Notes: a model not told the origin generated them from the letters alone. 64,000 nucleotides of DNA from Allosediminivita pacifica (GCF_003054175.1 NZ_QBKN01000005.1:1-64000); one strand, 5' to 3'; numbered from the stretch's first letter, positions 1 to 8,858 are shown. Translations and numbers: made by a program.

Positions 1-81
1 ACATCAGGTCTCGTGCCAAGCTGGTCTCCATCGCAGATACCAGCTTGAATCACGCCTTCCGGTCGGCGTGAAACCCTTTTG

Positions 82-477
82 TCAACACGGCCTAGCTACC
101 CGTTCACAACCAATGTGCTGAATCGCTTTGGCGAGCGTTTGTGCAGCCGTTTTTTCCGCCAAAATAGTGCCGTCACTGAATGTTACTAACAGTCTCGTGC
201 GAGAGCCTTTCGAAGAGGAGAGAATTGTTCGTGCGGCTTGAACCTCCTGTTCAGAATCCTCTTCATGGTCATCTTCTGAGAAGGTCGCCATCCACTCGTT
301 CGCCAAGGCTTCCACTCGATCACAGAAAGCGCGAAGCTCTTTGCCCCTGACGGTCAAGGCCTTTGCTTCCTCGTAACGTGATTCTCTAAACAACTCGCTT
401 CCTTGAGTGTTTAGATCCTCGACTGCCGTTTCCAACTCCAACTTCATCAATTCAAATGCCGTTGTAACGCTGCTCAT
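82..477 (-). CDS. hypothetical protein, possibly frameshifted
   Basis: I do not recognise a named family. The 131-residue protein has a charged helical N-terminal half (about residues 5-65), an acidic linker (DDHEEDSEQE, about 69-78) and a C-terminal part with a short VTFSDGT strand-turn. It lacks a signal peptide or membrane segment. Base composition looks near 50% GC on sampled lines, clearly lower than the genes that follow, which suggests horizontally acquired DNA. The protein stops soon after the ERVA segment. The +1 frame downstream of that point stays open to the window edge, so the gene may be frameshifted or truncated. That it is a real gene is moderately likely; the function is unknown. 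Confidence 0.5.
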   Translation of the reverse strand: MSSVTTAFELMKLELETAVEDLNTQGSELFRESRYEEAKALTVRGKELRAFCDRVEALANEWMATFSEDDHEEDSEQEVQAARTILSSSKGSRTRLLVTFSDGTILAEKTAAQTLAKAIQHIGCERVARPC

Positions 478-847
478 ATGTCTTCTCTTATGCGATGTCG
501 GACGCCTTCAATTCGCTAACGGTGGGGGACCCTCTCAGGTTTGCAGCGCCAACTCCAACGTTACAGGAAGACGAGCCAGGCCGCCAAGCCCATCAGTTTT
601 TTGAAGCGCCCTTTCCTCCGCTTGGCTCTCGAAAGATGCAGCACATGGCATGACCGTCTGCAATGCGCTGTATGCTTTAATCCGAACGTAGTAATCGAAC
701 GGCAGCAATATCCGCTTGGCGGCCCAACACGGTTCAAGAACACGCCCTTTTCCTGTGGTTCGGGGAAGGCCCGGGGACCAGGCCGCAGGTCGCCGCGCCA
801 GCCGACAAGGGCAACGCCCGCGCCGAGGGGGCGCGGGCGTCGGGCTG
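478..847. other. intergenic stretch without a convincing gene
   Basis: About 370 bp separate the hypothetical gene from the end of the beta-galactosidase gene. The first 280 bp are less GC-rich than the rest of the window and hold only short overlapping open frames with no recognisable motif. The last part carries the hairpin at 814-840. I see no RNA gene, IS end or attachment site. Confidence 0.5.
814..840 (-). terminator. GC-rich hairpin after the galactoside operon
   Basis: A perfect 11-bp inverted repeat (ACGCCCGCGCC, 5-nt loop, GGCGCGGGCGT) starts 8 bp beyond the beta-galactosidase stop codon, on the downstream side of the minus-strand operon. No clean U-tract follows, so it may be a terminator or a 3'-end stabilising stem. 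Its position at the end of a nine-gene operon favours a 3'-end role. Confidence 0.55.
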
Positions 848-2782
848 TCAGTCCAGCGTCTCACAGAGGACGCCCGCGGCGGGAAGGATGCCCACGGGGG
901 TCTCGGCGGGGGTGGTGTTGTGGTTGAACCAGAACCGTTCCGAGCCGGTCTCGCGGCAGCGGACGCCCTCGGGCATCTTCACCGTGGCGATGCGCGCGCG
1001 GACGCAGAGCATGTTCACCAGCCGGTCGAGCGCCTTGGCGTCGCCCCAGCCGGCCATGTAGGTCACGCGGCCCGCCTGCTTGGCGACGGGGGCGCCGGCC
1101 TCGGTCTCGAGGATGGTCTCGGCGCTGCCCTCGATCTCCTCGAGGTAGCCCTCGACAGCGCCCCCACCGGCGAGCGCGACGGGCAGGTCGGGGCGGATGC
1201 TTTCAACCCGCGACACGGTCACGTCGAGGCCGGGGAAGGCCGGGGGAAGGGGCACGGGCATGCGGAAATGCGCGTTGCGCGCGCCGCTGCGGGGGCCGAT
1301 CAGCACCTCGGCGCCGCAGTCGGCCAGCGCCTGCTTCACCTCGTCGGTCATGTGCATGAGGCCGGGGGCGAGGATCGCCTTGTAGCCCTCGAACTCGGAG
1401 GGGCGCGGGCGGATGATGTCCACCGACAGGCCCGCCCGGCGCAGCGCGCGGTAGTGTTCGAGCACCAGCATGAAGTAGTCGAGCCCGGCGCCGTGCGGCT
1501 GGGTTTCCCAGTAGAAGGCGGCGTCGAAGTCGAAGATCAGGCCCACGGGCGCCTGCTGGAACTGCACGTCGGGGGTGGCGGCCAGCTCCTCCATCACCAT
1601 GCGCGCCTCGTGCGCGGCGGGGGCGTCGACGCTGTCGGGGCGGAGCATGCCCGCGTGCATCTGCTCCTGCGCGAAGGGCGCCTGCCGCCAGCGGAAGTAG
1701 CAGACGGCCTCGGCCCCGTGGGCGAAGGCCTCCCACGTCCAGAGGCGGACCATGCCGGGCAGGGGCGCGGGGTTGTAGGGGGCCCAGTTCACCGGGCCGG
1801 GCTGCTGTTCCATGACCCACCAGCGGCCCGCGCCCTGCGGGTGGTTGCCCTGCGCGCGGCCCACGGCGCGGTAGATGTCGTGGTGGAAGGCCTGGAAGTC
1901 GGGGTCGCCCTGCCGCGCGTACTTGCGCTGGTGTTCGGGCGTCGCGCCTGCCCGGTCCTCGAGGAAGCCCAGCGGGTAGCTGTCCCAACTCGAAATTTCC
2001 AGATCCTCGCCCACGTCGTAGTGGTCGAAGGCGGTTTCGCGGCCCATGTAGTTGTGCGCGATTGGCGCGTCGGTATGGGCGCGGATGATGTCCACCTGCG
2101 CGCGGTTGAAGTTGACCACCTGGTCCGAGCTGAACCGGCGGAAGGCCAGCGTGTGCGCCGGGTTGGGTTCGGTCACCGTCAGGTTGGGCAGGTCGATCTG
2201 GTCGAAGCTGTCGTACTCCATCGACCAGAAGACGTTGTCCCACGCGTCGTTGAGCGCGGTGATGTCACCGTCGAATGTCTCGCTCAGCCACTTCCGGAAC
2301 GCGGTGCGCGCGGCGTCCGAGTAGGAGATGACCGTGTCGTGGCAGCCGTATTCGTTGTCGGTCTGCCATGCGGCCACATGCGGGTTCGGGCCGTAGCGTT
2401 CGGCGACCAGTTCGACGATGCGTTTGCATTCCTCGCGGTAGCCTTCGTGGCTGAAGCAGTAGTGGCGGCGCGAGCCGAACTTGCGCGGCTTGCCTTCGGC
2501 ATCGACGGCGATCATGTCGGGATGCTTGTCGATCATCCAGCGCGGCGGCGTCGCGGTAGGCGTGCCCAGCACGACCTTGAGGCCCGCGTTGCCCAGAACC
2601 TCGATCGCGTCGTCGAGCCAGGCCCAGTCGAAGGTGCCGGGGGTGGGTTCGATCCGTTTCCACGCGAATTCGCCGATGCGGACCCAGGTCAGGCCGATCT
2701 CGGCCATGCGGCGAGCGTCTTCCTCCCAGATCTCGCGGGGCCAGTGTTCGGGATAGTAGCAGGTGCCGAGCGTGCGTTTCAT
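848..2782 (-). CDS. beta-galactosidase, GH42 family
   Basis: Predicted to hydrolyse terminal beta-D-galactosides to galactose in the cytoplasm; there is no signal peptide. The 644 residues match the usual GH42 length (about 640-690) with a catalytic TIM barrel, a trimerisation domain and a small C-terminal beta domain. The acid/base glutamate is Glu144 in the WQTDNEYG motif and the nucleophile is Glu325 in WVMEQQPG, with spacing as in characterised GH42 enzymes. The N-terminal YYPEHWP motif is also typical. It is the last gene of the operon and its ATG overlaps the aldolase stop by 4 bp, implying translational coupling. Exact substrate (lactose, galactosylglycerol, galactan fragments) cannot be read from sequence. 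Confidence 0.93.
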   Translation of the reverse strand: MKRTLGTCYYPEHWPREIWEEDARRMAEIGLTWVRIGEFAWKRIEPTPGTFDWAWLDDAIEVLGNAGLKVVLGTPTATPPRWMIDKHPDMIAVDAEGKPRKFGSRRHYCFSHEGYREECKRIVELVAERYGPNPHVAAWQTDNEYGCHDTVISYSDAARTAFRKWLSETFDGDITALNDAWDNVFWSMEYDSFDQIDLPNLTVTEPNPAHTLAFRRFSSDQVVNFNRAQVDIIRAHTDAPIAHNYMGRETAFDHYDVGEDLEISSWDSYPLGFLEDRAGATPEHQRKYARQGDPDFQAFHHDIYRAVGRAQGNHPQGAGRWWVMEQQPGPVNWAPYNPAPLPGMVRLWTWEAFAHGAEAVCYFRWRQAPFAQEQMHAGMLRPDSVDAPAAHEARMVMEELAATPDVQFQQAPVGLIFDFDAAFYWETQPHGAGLDYFMLVLEHYRALRRAGLSVDIIRPRPSEFEGYKAILAPGLMHMTDEVKQALADCGAEVLIGPRSGARNAHFRMPVPLPPAFPGLDVTVSRVESIRPDLPVALAGGGAVEGYLEEIEGSAETILETEAGAPVAKQAGRVTYMAGWGDAKALDRLVNMLCVRARIATVKMPEGVRCRETGSERFWFNHNTTPAETPVGILPAAGVLCETLD

Positions 2783-3390
2783 GCTGCCTCTTGGGATGCG
2801 TCGTAGGCGGCGACAAAGGCGCGGGCGCGCTCTGCCACCTCGTCGGCGGAAAGGCCGGGCTTGTAGAGCGCCGAGCCGATGCCGAAGCCGGTGATGCCGG
2901 CGCGGAGCCAGTCATCCATGTTTGTGTCGTCCACGCCGCCCACGGCGTAGGCCTTGGTGCCCTTGGGCAGCACGGCGCTGATCGCCTTGAAGCCGTCGAT
3001 GCCGAGTTTGGCCGCCGGGAAAAGCTTGATGCCGTCGGCGCCGTTGCGCAGCGCGGTGAAGCATTCGGTGGGTGTGAATGTGCCGGGGTAGGAGAGCATG
3101 CCCGCCTGCTTGGTCGCGACGATGACGCGCGGGTTGCAGTCGGGCGAGACCACCATGCCGGCGCCGATCTGCTGCAGCTTCAGCACCTCTTCGGGGGCGA
3201 GCACCGTGCCCGCGCCGACCACCGCGCGGTCGCCCGCGTGCTTCACCATGGCGGCGATGCTGTCGAAGGGATCGGGAGAATTGAGCGGCACTTCGAGCTT
3301 GGTGATGCCCGCGTCGAGCAGGGCATCGGTGACGGGCACGGCCTCGGAGGGGGCGAGGCCGCGCAGGATGGCGATGATTTCGCGGGTCAT
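2779..3390 (-). CDS. dgoA: 2-dehydro-3-deoxy-6-phosphogalactonate aldolase
   Basis: Class I aldolase of the KDPG/KDPGal family that splits 2-keto-3-deoxy-6-phosphogalactonate into pyruvate and D-glyceraldehyde 3-phosphate, the last step of the De Ley-Doudoroff pathway. The 203 residues match E. coli DgoA in size. The Schiff-base lysine is Lys122 in the GIKLFPA motif, and Glu33 in the LEVPLNSP segment is the general acid/base. The LNSPDP segment is more like DgoA than Eda (KDPG aldolase). The gene overlaps both neighbours by 4 bp (dgoK stop, GH42 start). The position next to a KDGal kinase supports the galactonate rather than gluconate reading. Confidence 0.9.
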   Translation of the reverse strand: MTREIIAILRGLAPSEAVPVTDALLDAGITKLEVPLNSPDPFDSIAAMVKHAGDRAVVGAGTVLAPEEVLKLQQIGAGMVVSPDCNPRVIVATKQAGMLSYPGTFTPTECFTALRNGADGIKLFPAAKLGIDGFKAISAVLPKGTKAYAVGGVDDTNMDDWLRAGITGFGIGSALYKPGLSADEVAERARAFVAAYDASQEAA

Positions 3391-4286
3391 GCGGTTTCCT
3401 TGATCTGCGCGTAGGCGGCCTTGAGGCCTTCGAGCGTCATGCGTTCGGCGTCGGCGCGGGTGACGGGCAGGCCCTGCTTTTCCAGCGCCGCGGCATAGAC
3501 CTCAGCGAGGCCCGTTTCGCCCAGCACGGCGACGCTTTGCCCGAGCCAGTAGGGCTTGGCCGCGGCGAGTTCCATGCCGATGAGCAGCCCCGAGAGGCGC
3601 GCGCGGGCCGTGGCGGGGGAGAGATCGTGCAGCAGGTTCTCGGCCCGGAGGGAAAAGAGGTCGGCGGCGAAGGCGGCGGGGCGGCCCATGGCCTGGTCCA
3701 GCGCGCCCGAGAAGGCCGCGTCGTCCCAGCCCTCGGTCCCGATGGAGTGGCGCAGGACCGACTGCTTCGACAGGAGGGCGAAGAGCTCGCCCGTGACGAA
3801 GGTGCGGAAGCTGACCACCTCGCCCGCGCTGATGTGCACCCACTTGCAGTGGGTGCCGGGCAGGCAGATCACCCCGTCGAAGCCGGGGTTGAGCGCGAGG
3901 AAGCCCGCGACCTGCGTTTCCTCGCCGCGCATGACGTCGGCGGGGCTGTCCTGCTTGATGCCGGGCAGGATGCGGGCGTCGATGCGGGTGTCGGTGGCGG
4001 GCACGCGCACGGCGTCGGACCCGGAGGGCGGCGTGCAGGGCACGGCGGCATAGGGCGCCTCGCACCAGCCCTGGCGGCTGCCGGCCATGCCGCAGATCAT
4101 CACCGTGATGGTGCCGGGCAGGTCGGGCAGGGCGGCCAGCAGCGCGGGTTCGAACCCGTCGCTGTCGAGGGTGCCCATGCCCTTGTCGCTGTCATGACGC
4201 GATTTCACGGTGCCGTCCGCCGACATGTGCCAGATGCGCAGGTGCGACGTGCCCCAGTCGGCGGCGATCCAGTCCTGACCCGCCAT
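3387..4286 (-). CDS. dgoK: 2-dehydro-3-deoxygalactonokinase
   Basis: Phosphorylates 2-keto-3-deoxygalactonate at O6 with ATP, feeding the DgoA aldolase. The 299-residue product has the ASKHA-type N-terminal phosphate loop IAADWGTSHLR and the family segments CGMAGSRQGW and LPGTHCKWV, characteristic of DgoK. I chose the ATG at 4286 because it abuts the SDR stop in a TGATG overlap; the open frame continues upstream only as arginine-rich shadow sequence. It is translationally coupled to the aldolase (4-bp overlap). No odd features seen. Confidence 0.92.
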   Translation of the reverse strand: MAGQDWIAADWGTSHLRIWHMSADGTVKSRHDSDKGMGTLDSDGFEPALLAALPDLPGTITVMICGMAGSRQGWCEAPYAAVPCTPPSGSDAVRVPATDTRIDARILPGIKQDSPADVMRGEETQVAGFLALNPGFDGVICLPGTHCKWVHISAGEVVSFRTFVTGELFALLSKQSVLRHSIGTEGWDDAAFSGALDQAMGRPAAFAADLFSLRAENLLHDLSPATARARLSGLLIGMELAAAKPYWLGQSVAVLGETGLAEVYAAALEKQGLPVTRADAERMTLEGLKAAYAQIKETA

Positions 4287-5056
4287 CACGCGGCCACCGT
4301 CACGACGCCGCCGTCGACGGCGATGCACTGGCCGGTCATCATGCGGCTGGTGTCGGAGGAGAGGAACTGCACCGCCTCGACCACGTCCTGCGGCTTCATG
4401 TGGTCCTTGAGGCACTGGCGCTCGAGATGCGCCTCGAGCGCTTCCTTGGTGGCCCATTTCTCGAGCTGGCGCTCGGTCAGGACCCAGCCGGGGGCGATGG
4501 CGTTCACGCGGATGCGGTCGGGGCCGAAATCGCGCGCGAGCGAGCGGGTCATGGCGGTGATGCCGCCGTTGGCCGCGGTGTAGGCGGGGTAGCCGCCGTT
4601 GCCCATCATGTAGCTGGTGGAGCTGAAGTTGACGATGGACCCGCCGCCGGCCTTCTGCATTTCCGGGATCACCGCCTGGCAGGCGAAGAAGTAGGCGCGC
4701 AGGTTGACCGCCTGCGACCAGTCCCAGAATTCCTCGGTCACGTCCAGGGTCTGGTGACGCTGATCGTTGGCGGCGTTGTTGACGAGGATGTTCACCGGGC
4801 CGTGGGCCTCGGAGACGGTCCGGATCGCCTGCTGCAGCACCGGCGTGTCGGTGATGTCACCCTGCACGAAGAGTGGGCGGGTGCCCGTCTCCTGTTCCAT
4901 CCGGTCGCAGAACTCGGTGGCGTCGGACTTGCCGATGAAGCCCACCTTGGCGCCCTGCCGCAGGAAGCCTTCGGTCAGCGAGGCGCCGATGCCGGAGCCG
5001 CCGCCTGTGATGAAGACGGATTTGCCCTTGAGGTCGTGGAATGTCGCGTTGCTCAT
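4286..5056 (-). CDS. SDR-family sugar dehydrogenase, probable galactose 1-dehydrogenase
   Basis: NAD(P)-dependent short-chain dehydrogenase of 256 residues, likely oxidising D-galactose (or a related aldose) to the lactone, as the pathway otherwise has no entry oxidation. The cofactor loop TGGGSGIG lies at 17-24, the NNAA motif at 93-96, catalytic Ser146 and Tyr159. The usual active-site lysine (YxxxK) is Asn163 (YTAAN), which is unusual for classical SDRs. My recollection is that related roseobacter and rhizobial proteins share this Asn, but I cannot check it. The start at 5056 forms a TGATG junction with the dehydratase stop. Alternative: it could act on the sugar acid or another aldose, such as L-arabinose or L-fucose. 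Confidence 0.78.
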   Translation of the reverse strand: MSNATFHDLKGKSVFITGGGSGIGASLTEGFLRQGAKVGFIGKSDATEFCDRMEQETGTRPLFVQGDITDTPVLQQAIRTVSEAHGPVNILVNNAANDQRHQTLDVTEEFWDWSQAVNLRAYFFACQAVIPEMQKAGGGSIVNFSSTSYMMGNGGYPAYTAANGGITAMTRSLARDFGPDRIRVNAIAPGWVLTERQLEKWATKEALEAHLERQCLKDHMKPQDVVEAVQFLSSDTSRMMTGQCIAVDGGVVTVAA

Positions 5057-6765
5057 CAGTGGCTCTCCCGAGTGACGGGGCGGGTGTCCTTGCCCACCAG
5101 GAAATCGAGGTCGGCGCCGCGGTCGGCCTGCAGCACGTGGTCGACGTACATCTTGGCATAGCCGCGCTCGTAACGCGCCTCCTCGGGTTTCCATGCTTCG
5201 CGGCGGGTGGCGAGTTCCGCGTCGTCGACGAGAAGTTCGAGCTCGCCCTTGCTGGCCGAGACGCGGATGCGGTCGCCGGTCTTGACCAGCGCCAGCGTGC
5301 CGCCGGCCTGCGCCTCGGGCGAGACGTGCAGGACCACGGTGCCGAAGGCGGTGCCGGACATGCGGGCGTCGGAGACCCGGATCATGTCGCGCACGCCCTC
5401 GCGCACGAGCTTGCGGGGGATCGGCATATTGCCGACCTCGGGCATGCCCGGGTAGCCCTTGGGGCCGCAGCCCTTGAGCACGAGGATCGTGTCGGGCGTC
5501 ACCGGCAGGTCGTCGCGGTCGATGTTGGCCTTGAGGTCCTCGATGTTCTCGAAGACGTAGGCTTCGCCCTCGTGTTCCAGCAGGTGCTCGGTCGCGGCGG
5601 AGGGCTTCACGATGGCGCCCTGCGGGGCGAGGTTGCCGCGCAGCACGCGCAGGCCCGCGGCGGGTTTGACCGGCGCGTCATAGGCGTGGATCACGTCGCG
5701 GTTGTAGCATTCGGCGCCGTCGGCATAGACCGAGATGTCGCCGCCGAGCACGGTCTTGGCCGGTTGCAGGTGCTTGGAGATTTCCTTGAGCACGGCGGGC
5801 ACGCCGCCGGCGTAGCAGAAATCCTCCATCAGGTACTTGCCCGAGGGCATGCAGTTGACCAGCAGGGGGATCTCGCTGCCCTTCTCGAAATCCTCGAGCG
5901 TGAGGTCGACGCCGACGCGGCCGGCGAGCGCCAGAAGGTGCAACACGGCGTTGGTCGACCCGCCGACGGCGGCGTTGGTCATGATGGCGTTGATGAAGGC
6001 CTCTTTCGTGAGCACGTCGGAGGGCTTCAGGTCCTCGTCCACCATCTCGACGATGCGCTTGCCGGTCAGGTGCGCGAGCGCCGCGCGGCGGGCGTCGACG
6101 GCGGGCAGCGCGCCATTGGTGGGCAGGCTCATCCCCATGGATTCCACGAGGCTCGACATGGTGCTGGCGGTGCCCATGGTCATGCAGACGCCGACCGAGC
6201 GGCTCATGCCGCTCTCGGCCGCCATGAAGTCCTCAAGGGTCATGTCGCCCGCGCGGACGGATTCCGAGAATTTCCAGACGTCCGTCCCCGAGCCGATGTC
6301 CTTGCCCTTCCACTTGCCGTTCAGCATAGGCCCCGAGCTGACCACGATCGAGGGCAGGTCGACGCTGGCGGCACCCATGAGCTGGCCGGGGGTGGTCTTG
6401 TCGCAGCCGCCCAGCAGGACGACGCCGTCCATGCCGTAGGCGCGGATCGATTCCTCGACATCCATGGCCAGCAGATTGCGGAAGAGCATGGCGGTGGGCT
6501 TCATCTGCGTTTCGCCAAGGCTCATCACCGGGAACTCGACCGGGAAGCCGCCGGCCTCCCAGACACCGCGTTTCACCGCCTCGGCCAGGCCCTTGAGGCC
6601 CGCGTTGCAGGGGGTGAGTTCCGACCAGGTGTTGCAGATGCCGATGATGGGGCGCCCGTCGAAGGCGTGGTCGGGAAAGCCCTGGTTCTTCATCCACGAG
6701 CGGTGGATGAAGCCGTCCTTGTCGAGCTTGCCGTACCAGGCCTGGCTGCGTCGTTGCTTGGTCAT
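5056..6765 (-). CDS. IlvD/Edd family sugar-acid dehydratase, probable galactonate dehydratase
   Basis: Iron-sulfur dehydratase of 569 residues, predicted to convert galactonate to 2-keto-3-deoxygalactonate. Cluster cysteines are Cys44 (IGICNTW), Cys111 (GGCDKTTPG) and Cys184 (GVCMTMGTAS), with spacing close to that of the [2Fe-2S] L-arabinonate dehydratase group. The SRSVG and TNAAVGGSTNAVLH segments are family hallmarks. It belongs to the sugar-acid branch rather than biosynthetic IlvD, judged by operon context and by the CNTWSELTPCN segment. The ATG at 6765 overlaps the alpha-galactosidase stop by 4 bp; the open frame upstream of it lies inside that gene. The enolase-superfamily DgoD used by E. 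coli is absent, so this enzyme is the likely replacement. Arabonate or fuconate remain possible substrates. Confidence 0.85.
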   Translation of the reverse strand: MTKQRRSQAWYGKLDKDGFIHRSWMKNQGFPDHAFDGRPIIGICNTWSELTPCNAGLKGLAEAVKRGVWEAGGFPVEFPVMSLGETQMKPTAMLFRNLLAMDVEESIRAYGMDGVVLLGGCDKTTPGQLMGAASVDLPSIVVSSGPMLNGKWKGKDIGSGTDVWKFSESVRAGDMTLEDFMAAESGMSRSVGVCMTMGTASTMSSLVESMGMSLPTNGALPAVDARRAALAHLTGKRIVEMVDEDLKPSDVLTKEAFINAIMTNAAVGGSTNAVLHLLALAGRVGVDLTLEDFEKGSEIPLLVNCMPSGKYLMEDFCYAGGVPAVLKEISKHLQPAKTVLGGDISVYADGAECYNRDVIHAYDAPVKPAAGLRVLRGNLAPQGAIVKPSAATEHLLEHEGEAYVFENIEDLKANIDRDDLPVTPDTILVLKGCGPKGYPGMPEVGNMPIPRKLVREGVRDMIRVSDARMSGTAFGTVVLHVSPEAQAGGTLALVKTGDRIRVSASKGELELLVDDAELATRREAWKPEEARYERGYAKMYVDHVLQADRGADLDFLVGKDTRPVTRESH

Positions 6766-8840
6766 TGGCGTGTCCCCTCGACGACCCACATTGTTTCGGG
6801 AAAGCTCCACGGCAGGGTCAGGCCGTGGTGCATCAGGTATTGGCCGCTCAGTGTCACGGGTTCGGACTTGAGCAAAGGGGTGCCCCGGGAGAGGGCGATG
6901 GCGTCACCGCGGTTCCGGAGCGTCACCTCGTAGCTGGCCTGCGGGTCGAGCCCGGCCAGTTGCAGCGGGCGCGGCAAGATCTGCCGCGTGGAGGTGCCGA
7001 GACCGGCGAAGGTGACAAAGCGCGACCCGTCCTCGGCCAGCTGCAGCTCGGCGGTCATCGCCTCGTCCACGGTGTCGAGCCGCAGGATGTCGGCGCGCAT
7101 GAGCCAGTCGCGGTTGTCCTTCCACCAGGCAGTCACGTTGCGCAGGACCTGTTCCTCGTCCTCGGTGAGTTCGCGAGGGTCCATCTCGAAGCCCATGTGG
7201 CGCTGGGCGGCGACCCAGGCCCGGAAGCGGATGTCGAGGATGCGCCCCGAGGTGTGGCAGTGGCGCGGGCCCACGTGGCTGCCGGTGACGGCGGCGGGCA
7301 GGAAGCGCGCGGCGGAATGCTGGATGCGCAGGCGTTCGAGCGCGTCGTTGCTGTCGGACAGCCAGACCCGCTGGGTGCGTTCGAGGATGCCGAAGTCGAT
7401 GCGGCCGCCGCCCGAGGCGCAGCTTTCGATTTCCGTCTCGGGAAAGTCGCGGCGCAGGTGATCGAGCAGGGCGTAGGTGCCGCGCACCTGGGCCGCGTCG
7501 GGATGCGGCAGGACGCGGTTGTGGTCCCACTTGATGTAGTCGATCGCGTGCGTGGAGAGCACCGCCGCCATGTGGGTGTAGAGGTATTCGCGCACCTCGG
7601 GCAGGCTCATGTCGAGCACCATCTGCTGGCGGCCGAGGGTCTGGTCCGCGGCACCCAGCGCCCACTCGGGGTGGGCGCGGTAGAGGTCGCTGTCGGGATT
7701 GACCATCTCGGGTTCGAACCAGATGCCGAAGCTCATGCCGAGCCCGTGCACGTGGTCGATCAGCGGCCCGAGCCCGTCGGGATACTTGCGCGCATCGACG
7801 GTCCAGTCGCCAAGGGCGGCCACGTCGCCGTCGCGCTTGCCGAACCAGCCGTCGTCGAGCACGAAGCGTTCCGCCCCGAGGGCGGCGGCGCGGTCGGCGA
7901 TGGCGGTGAGGTCGGTCAGGTTGTGGTCGAAGTAGATCGCTTCCCAGCAGTTGTAGTGCACCGGGCGCGGGCGGCCCGGGTGGGTCCACGTCACGACCTT
8001 GTCGCGCAGGTGGCGCTGGAAGGCGGTCGCGCAGCCGTTTTCGCCCGCCTCCGAGAAGGTGGCGTAGAGCTTTGCCGTCTCGAACCGGGTGGCGGGCTCC
8101 AGCTCGGTGCCGGCGGCGTTGCCGAACTGGACCTGGCGGCGGCCCTCGGGCAGCTCTTCGGCCAGCATCCGGTGGCCGCCGGACCAGCCGTAGTGCAGCG
8201 CGTAGGCATGGCCGCGCGTGGCGGTGGTGCCGAGGCAGGGCAGGAGGAGCCCGGGGAAATGTTCGTGGCTGGTGCGGCCGGTGAGGCTTTCGCGCATCCG
8301 GATGCCCGCGGACCACGGCACGCGGTTTTCCTGGAATTCACCGATCCAGCGGCCCGAGAAATCCACCATCTCGGTCGCCTGCTGGGGCGCGGGGAAGACC
8401 GGCGCCGAGAGCCAGTGCAGGCGGACCGGGCGGTCGGCCTCGATCGCGGCGCGGGCCGTGATCATGTGGGTGTCGGGGTCGATGCCGATTTCGGCGGTGT
8501 AGCTGAGGCCCGAGTCACTGGCGCGGATGAAGATCGCGCTGCCGGTGGCGTTGACGACCTCGAGCATGAAGGCCGGACGCAGGGGCGTGCCGTCGGCCTC
8601 GGCCACCGACAGGCCGGGCTGGCCCGGGAAGGTGCTGCTGGCCTCGGGGCAGATCGACAGGTCCGGAAGGCGGTCGATCATACCCCCCGTCACGTCGAGT
8701 TCCTGCGCCCGGACCAGGGTGGCGGTGTCCGCGCCCTCGGGAAGGCGCGGACCCCAGTAGACAATGCTCGGCAGACGACCCCCGCTGCTTGCGAGGATCA
8801 GGCTCTGCCGGGCGTCGTGCAGTTCCCAGAAATCACTCAT
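6762..8840 (-). CDS. alpha-galactosidase, GH36 family
   Basis: Retaining alpha-galactosidase of 692 residues, close to the family's roughly 720, with an N-terminal beta-sandwich (about 1-290), a TIM barrel carrying FVLDDGWFG (about 327) and a C-terminal beta domain. The nucleophile is Asp439 in the YIKWDHNR motif and the acid/base is an aspartate of SDSND (495-499). CASGGGR precedes it, as in family members. No signal peptide, so it acts in the cytoplasm on imported alpha-galactosides such as melibiose, raffinose or galactolipid head groups. The ATG at 8840 has a GGGAG upstream. Pairing with a GH42 beta-galactosidase in one operon suggests a substrate with both linkage types or a broad galactoside diet. 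Confidence 0.93.
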   Translation of the reverse strand: MSDFWELHDARQSLILASSGGRLPSIVYWGPRLPEGADTATLVRAQELDVTGGMIDRLPDLSICPEASSTFPGQPGLSVAEADGTPLRPAFMLEVVNATGSAIFIRASDSGLSYTAEIGIDPDTHMITARAAIEADRPVRLHWLSAPVFPAPQQATEMVDFSGRWIGEFQENRVPWSAGIRMRESLTGRTSHEHFPGLLLPCLGTTATRGHAYALHYGWSGGHRMLAEELPEGRRQVQFGNAAGTELEPATRFETAKLYATFSEAGENGCATAFQRHLRDKVVTWTHPGRPRPVHYNCWEAIYFDHNLTDLTAIADRAAALGAERFVLDDGWFGKRDGDVAALGDWTVDARKYPDGLGPLIDHVHGLGMSFGIWFEPEMVNPDSDLYRAHPEWALGAADQTLGRQQMVLDMSLPEVREYLYTHMAAVLSTHAIDYIKWDHNRVLPHPDAAQVRGTYALLDHLRRDFPETEIESCASGGGRIDFGILERTQRVWLSDSNDALERLRIQHSAARFLPAAVTGSHVGPRHCHTSGRILDIRFRAWVAAQRHMGFEMDPRELTEDEEQVLRNVTAWWKDNRDWLMRADILRLDTVDEAMTAELQLAEDGSRFVTFAGLGTSTRQILPRPLQLAGLDPQASYEVTLRNRGDAIALSRGTPLLKSEPVTLSGQYLMHHGLTLPWSFPETMWVVEGTRQ

Positions 8841-8858
8841 TACGAAACGCTCCCGAGA

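Noticed and set aside
541-927. Overlapping short open frames left of the beta-galactosidase gene
   Set aside because: Several frames overlap on both strands, run into the GH42 gene or its terminator, and show no consistent codon use or motif.
716-2806. Long plus-strand open frame antisense to the beta-galactosidase gene
   Set aside because: It mirrors the GH42 gene, whose catalytic motifs are clear. Its product is Ala/Gly/Val/Arg-rich without any domain, a usual by-product of high GC codon bias.
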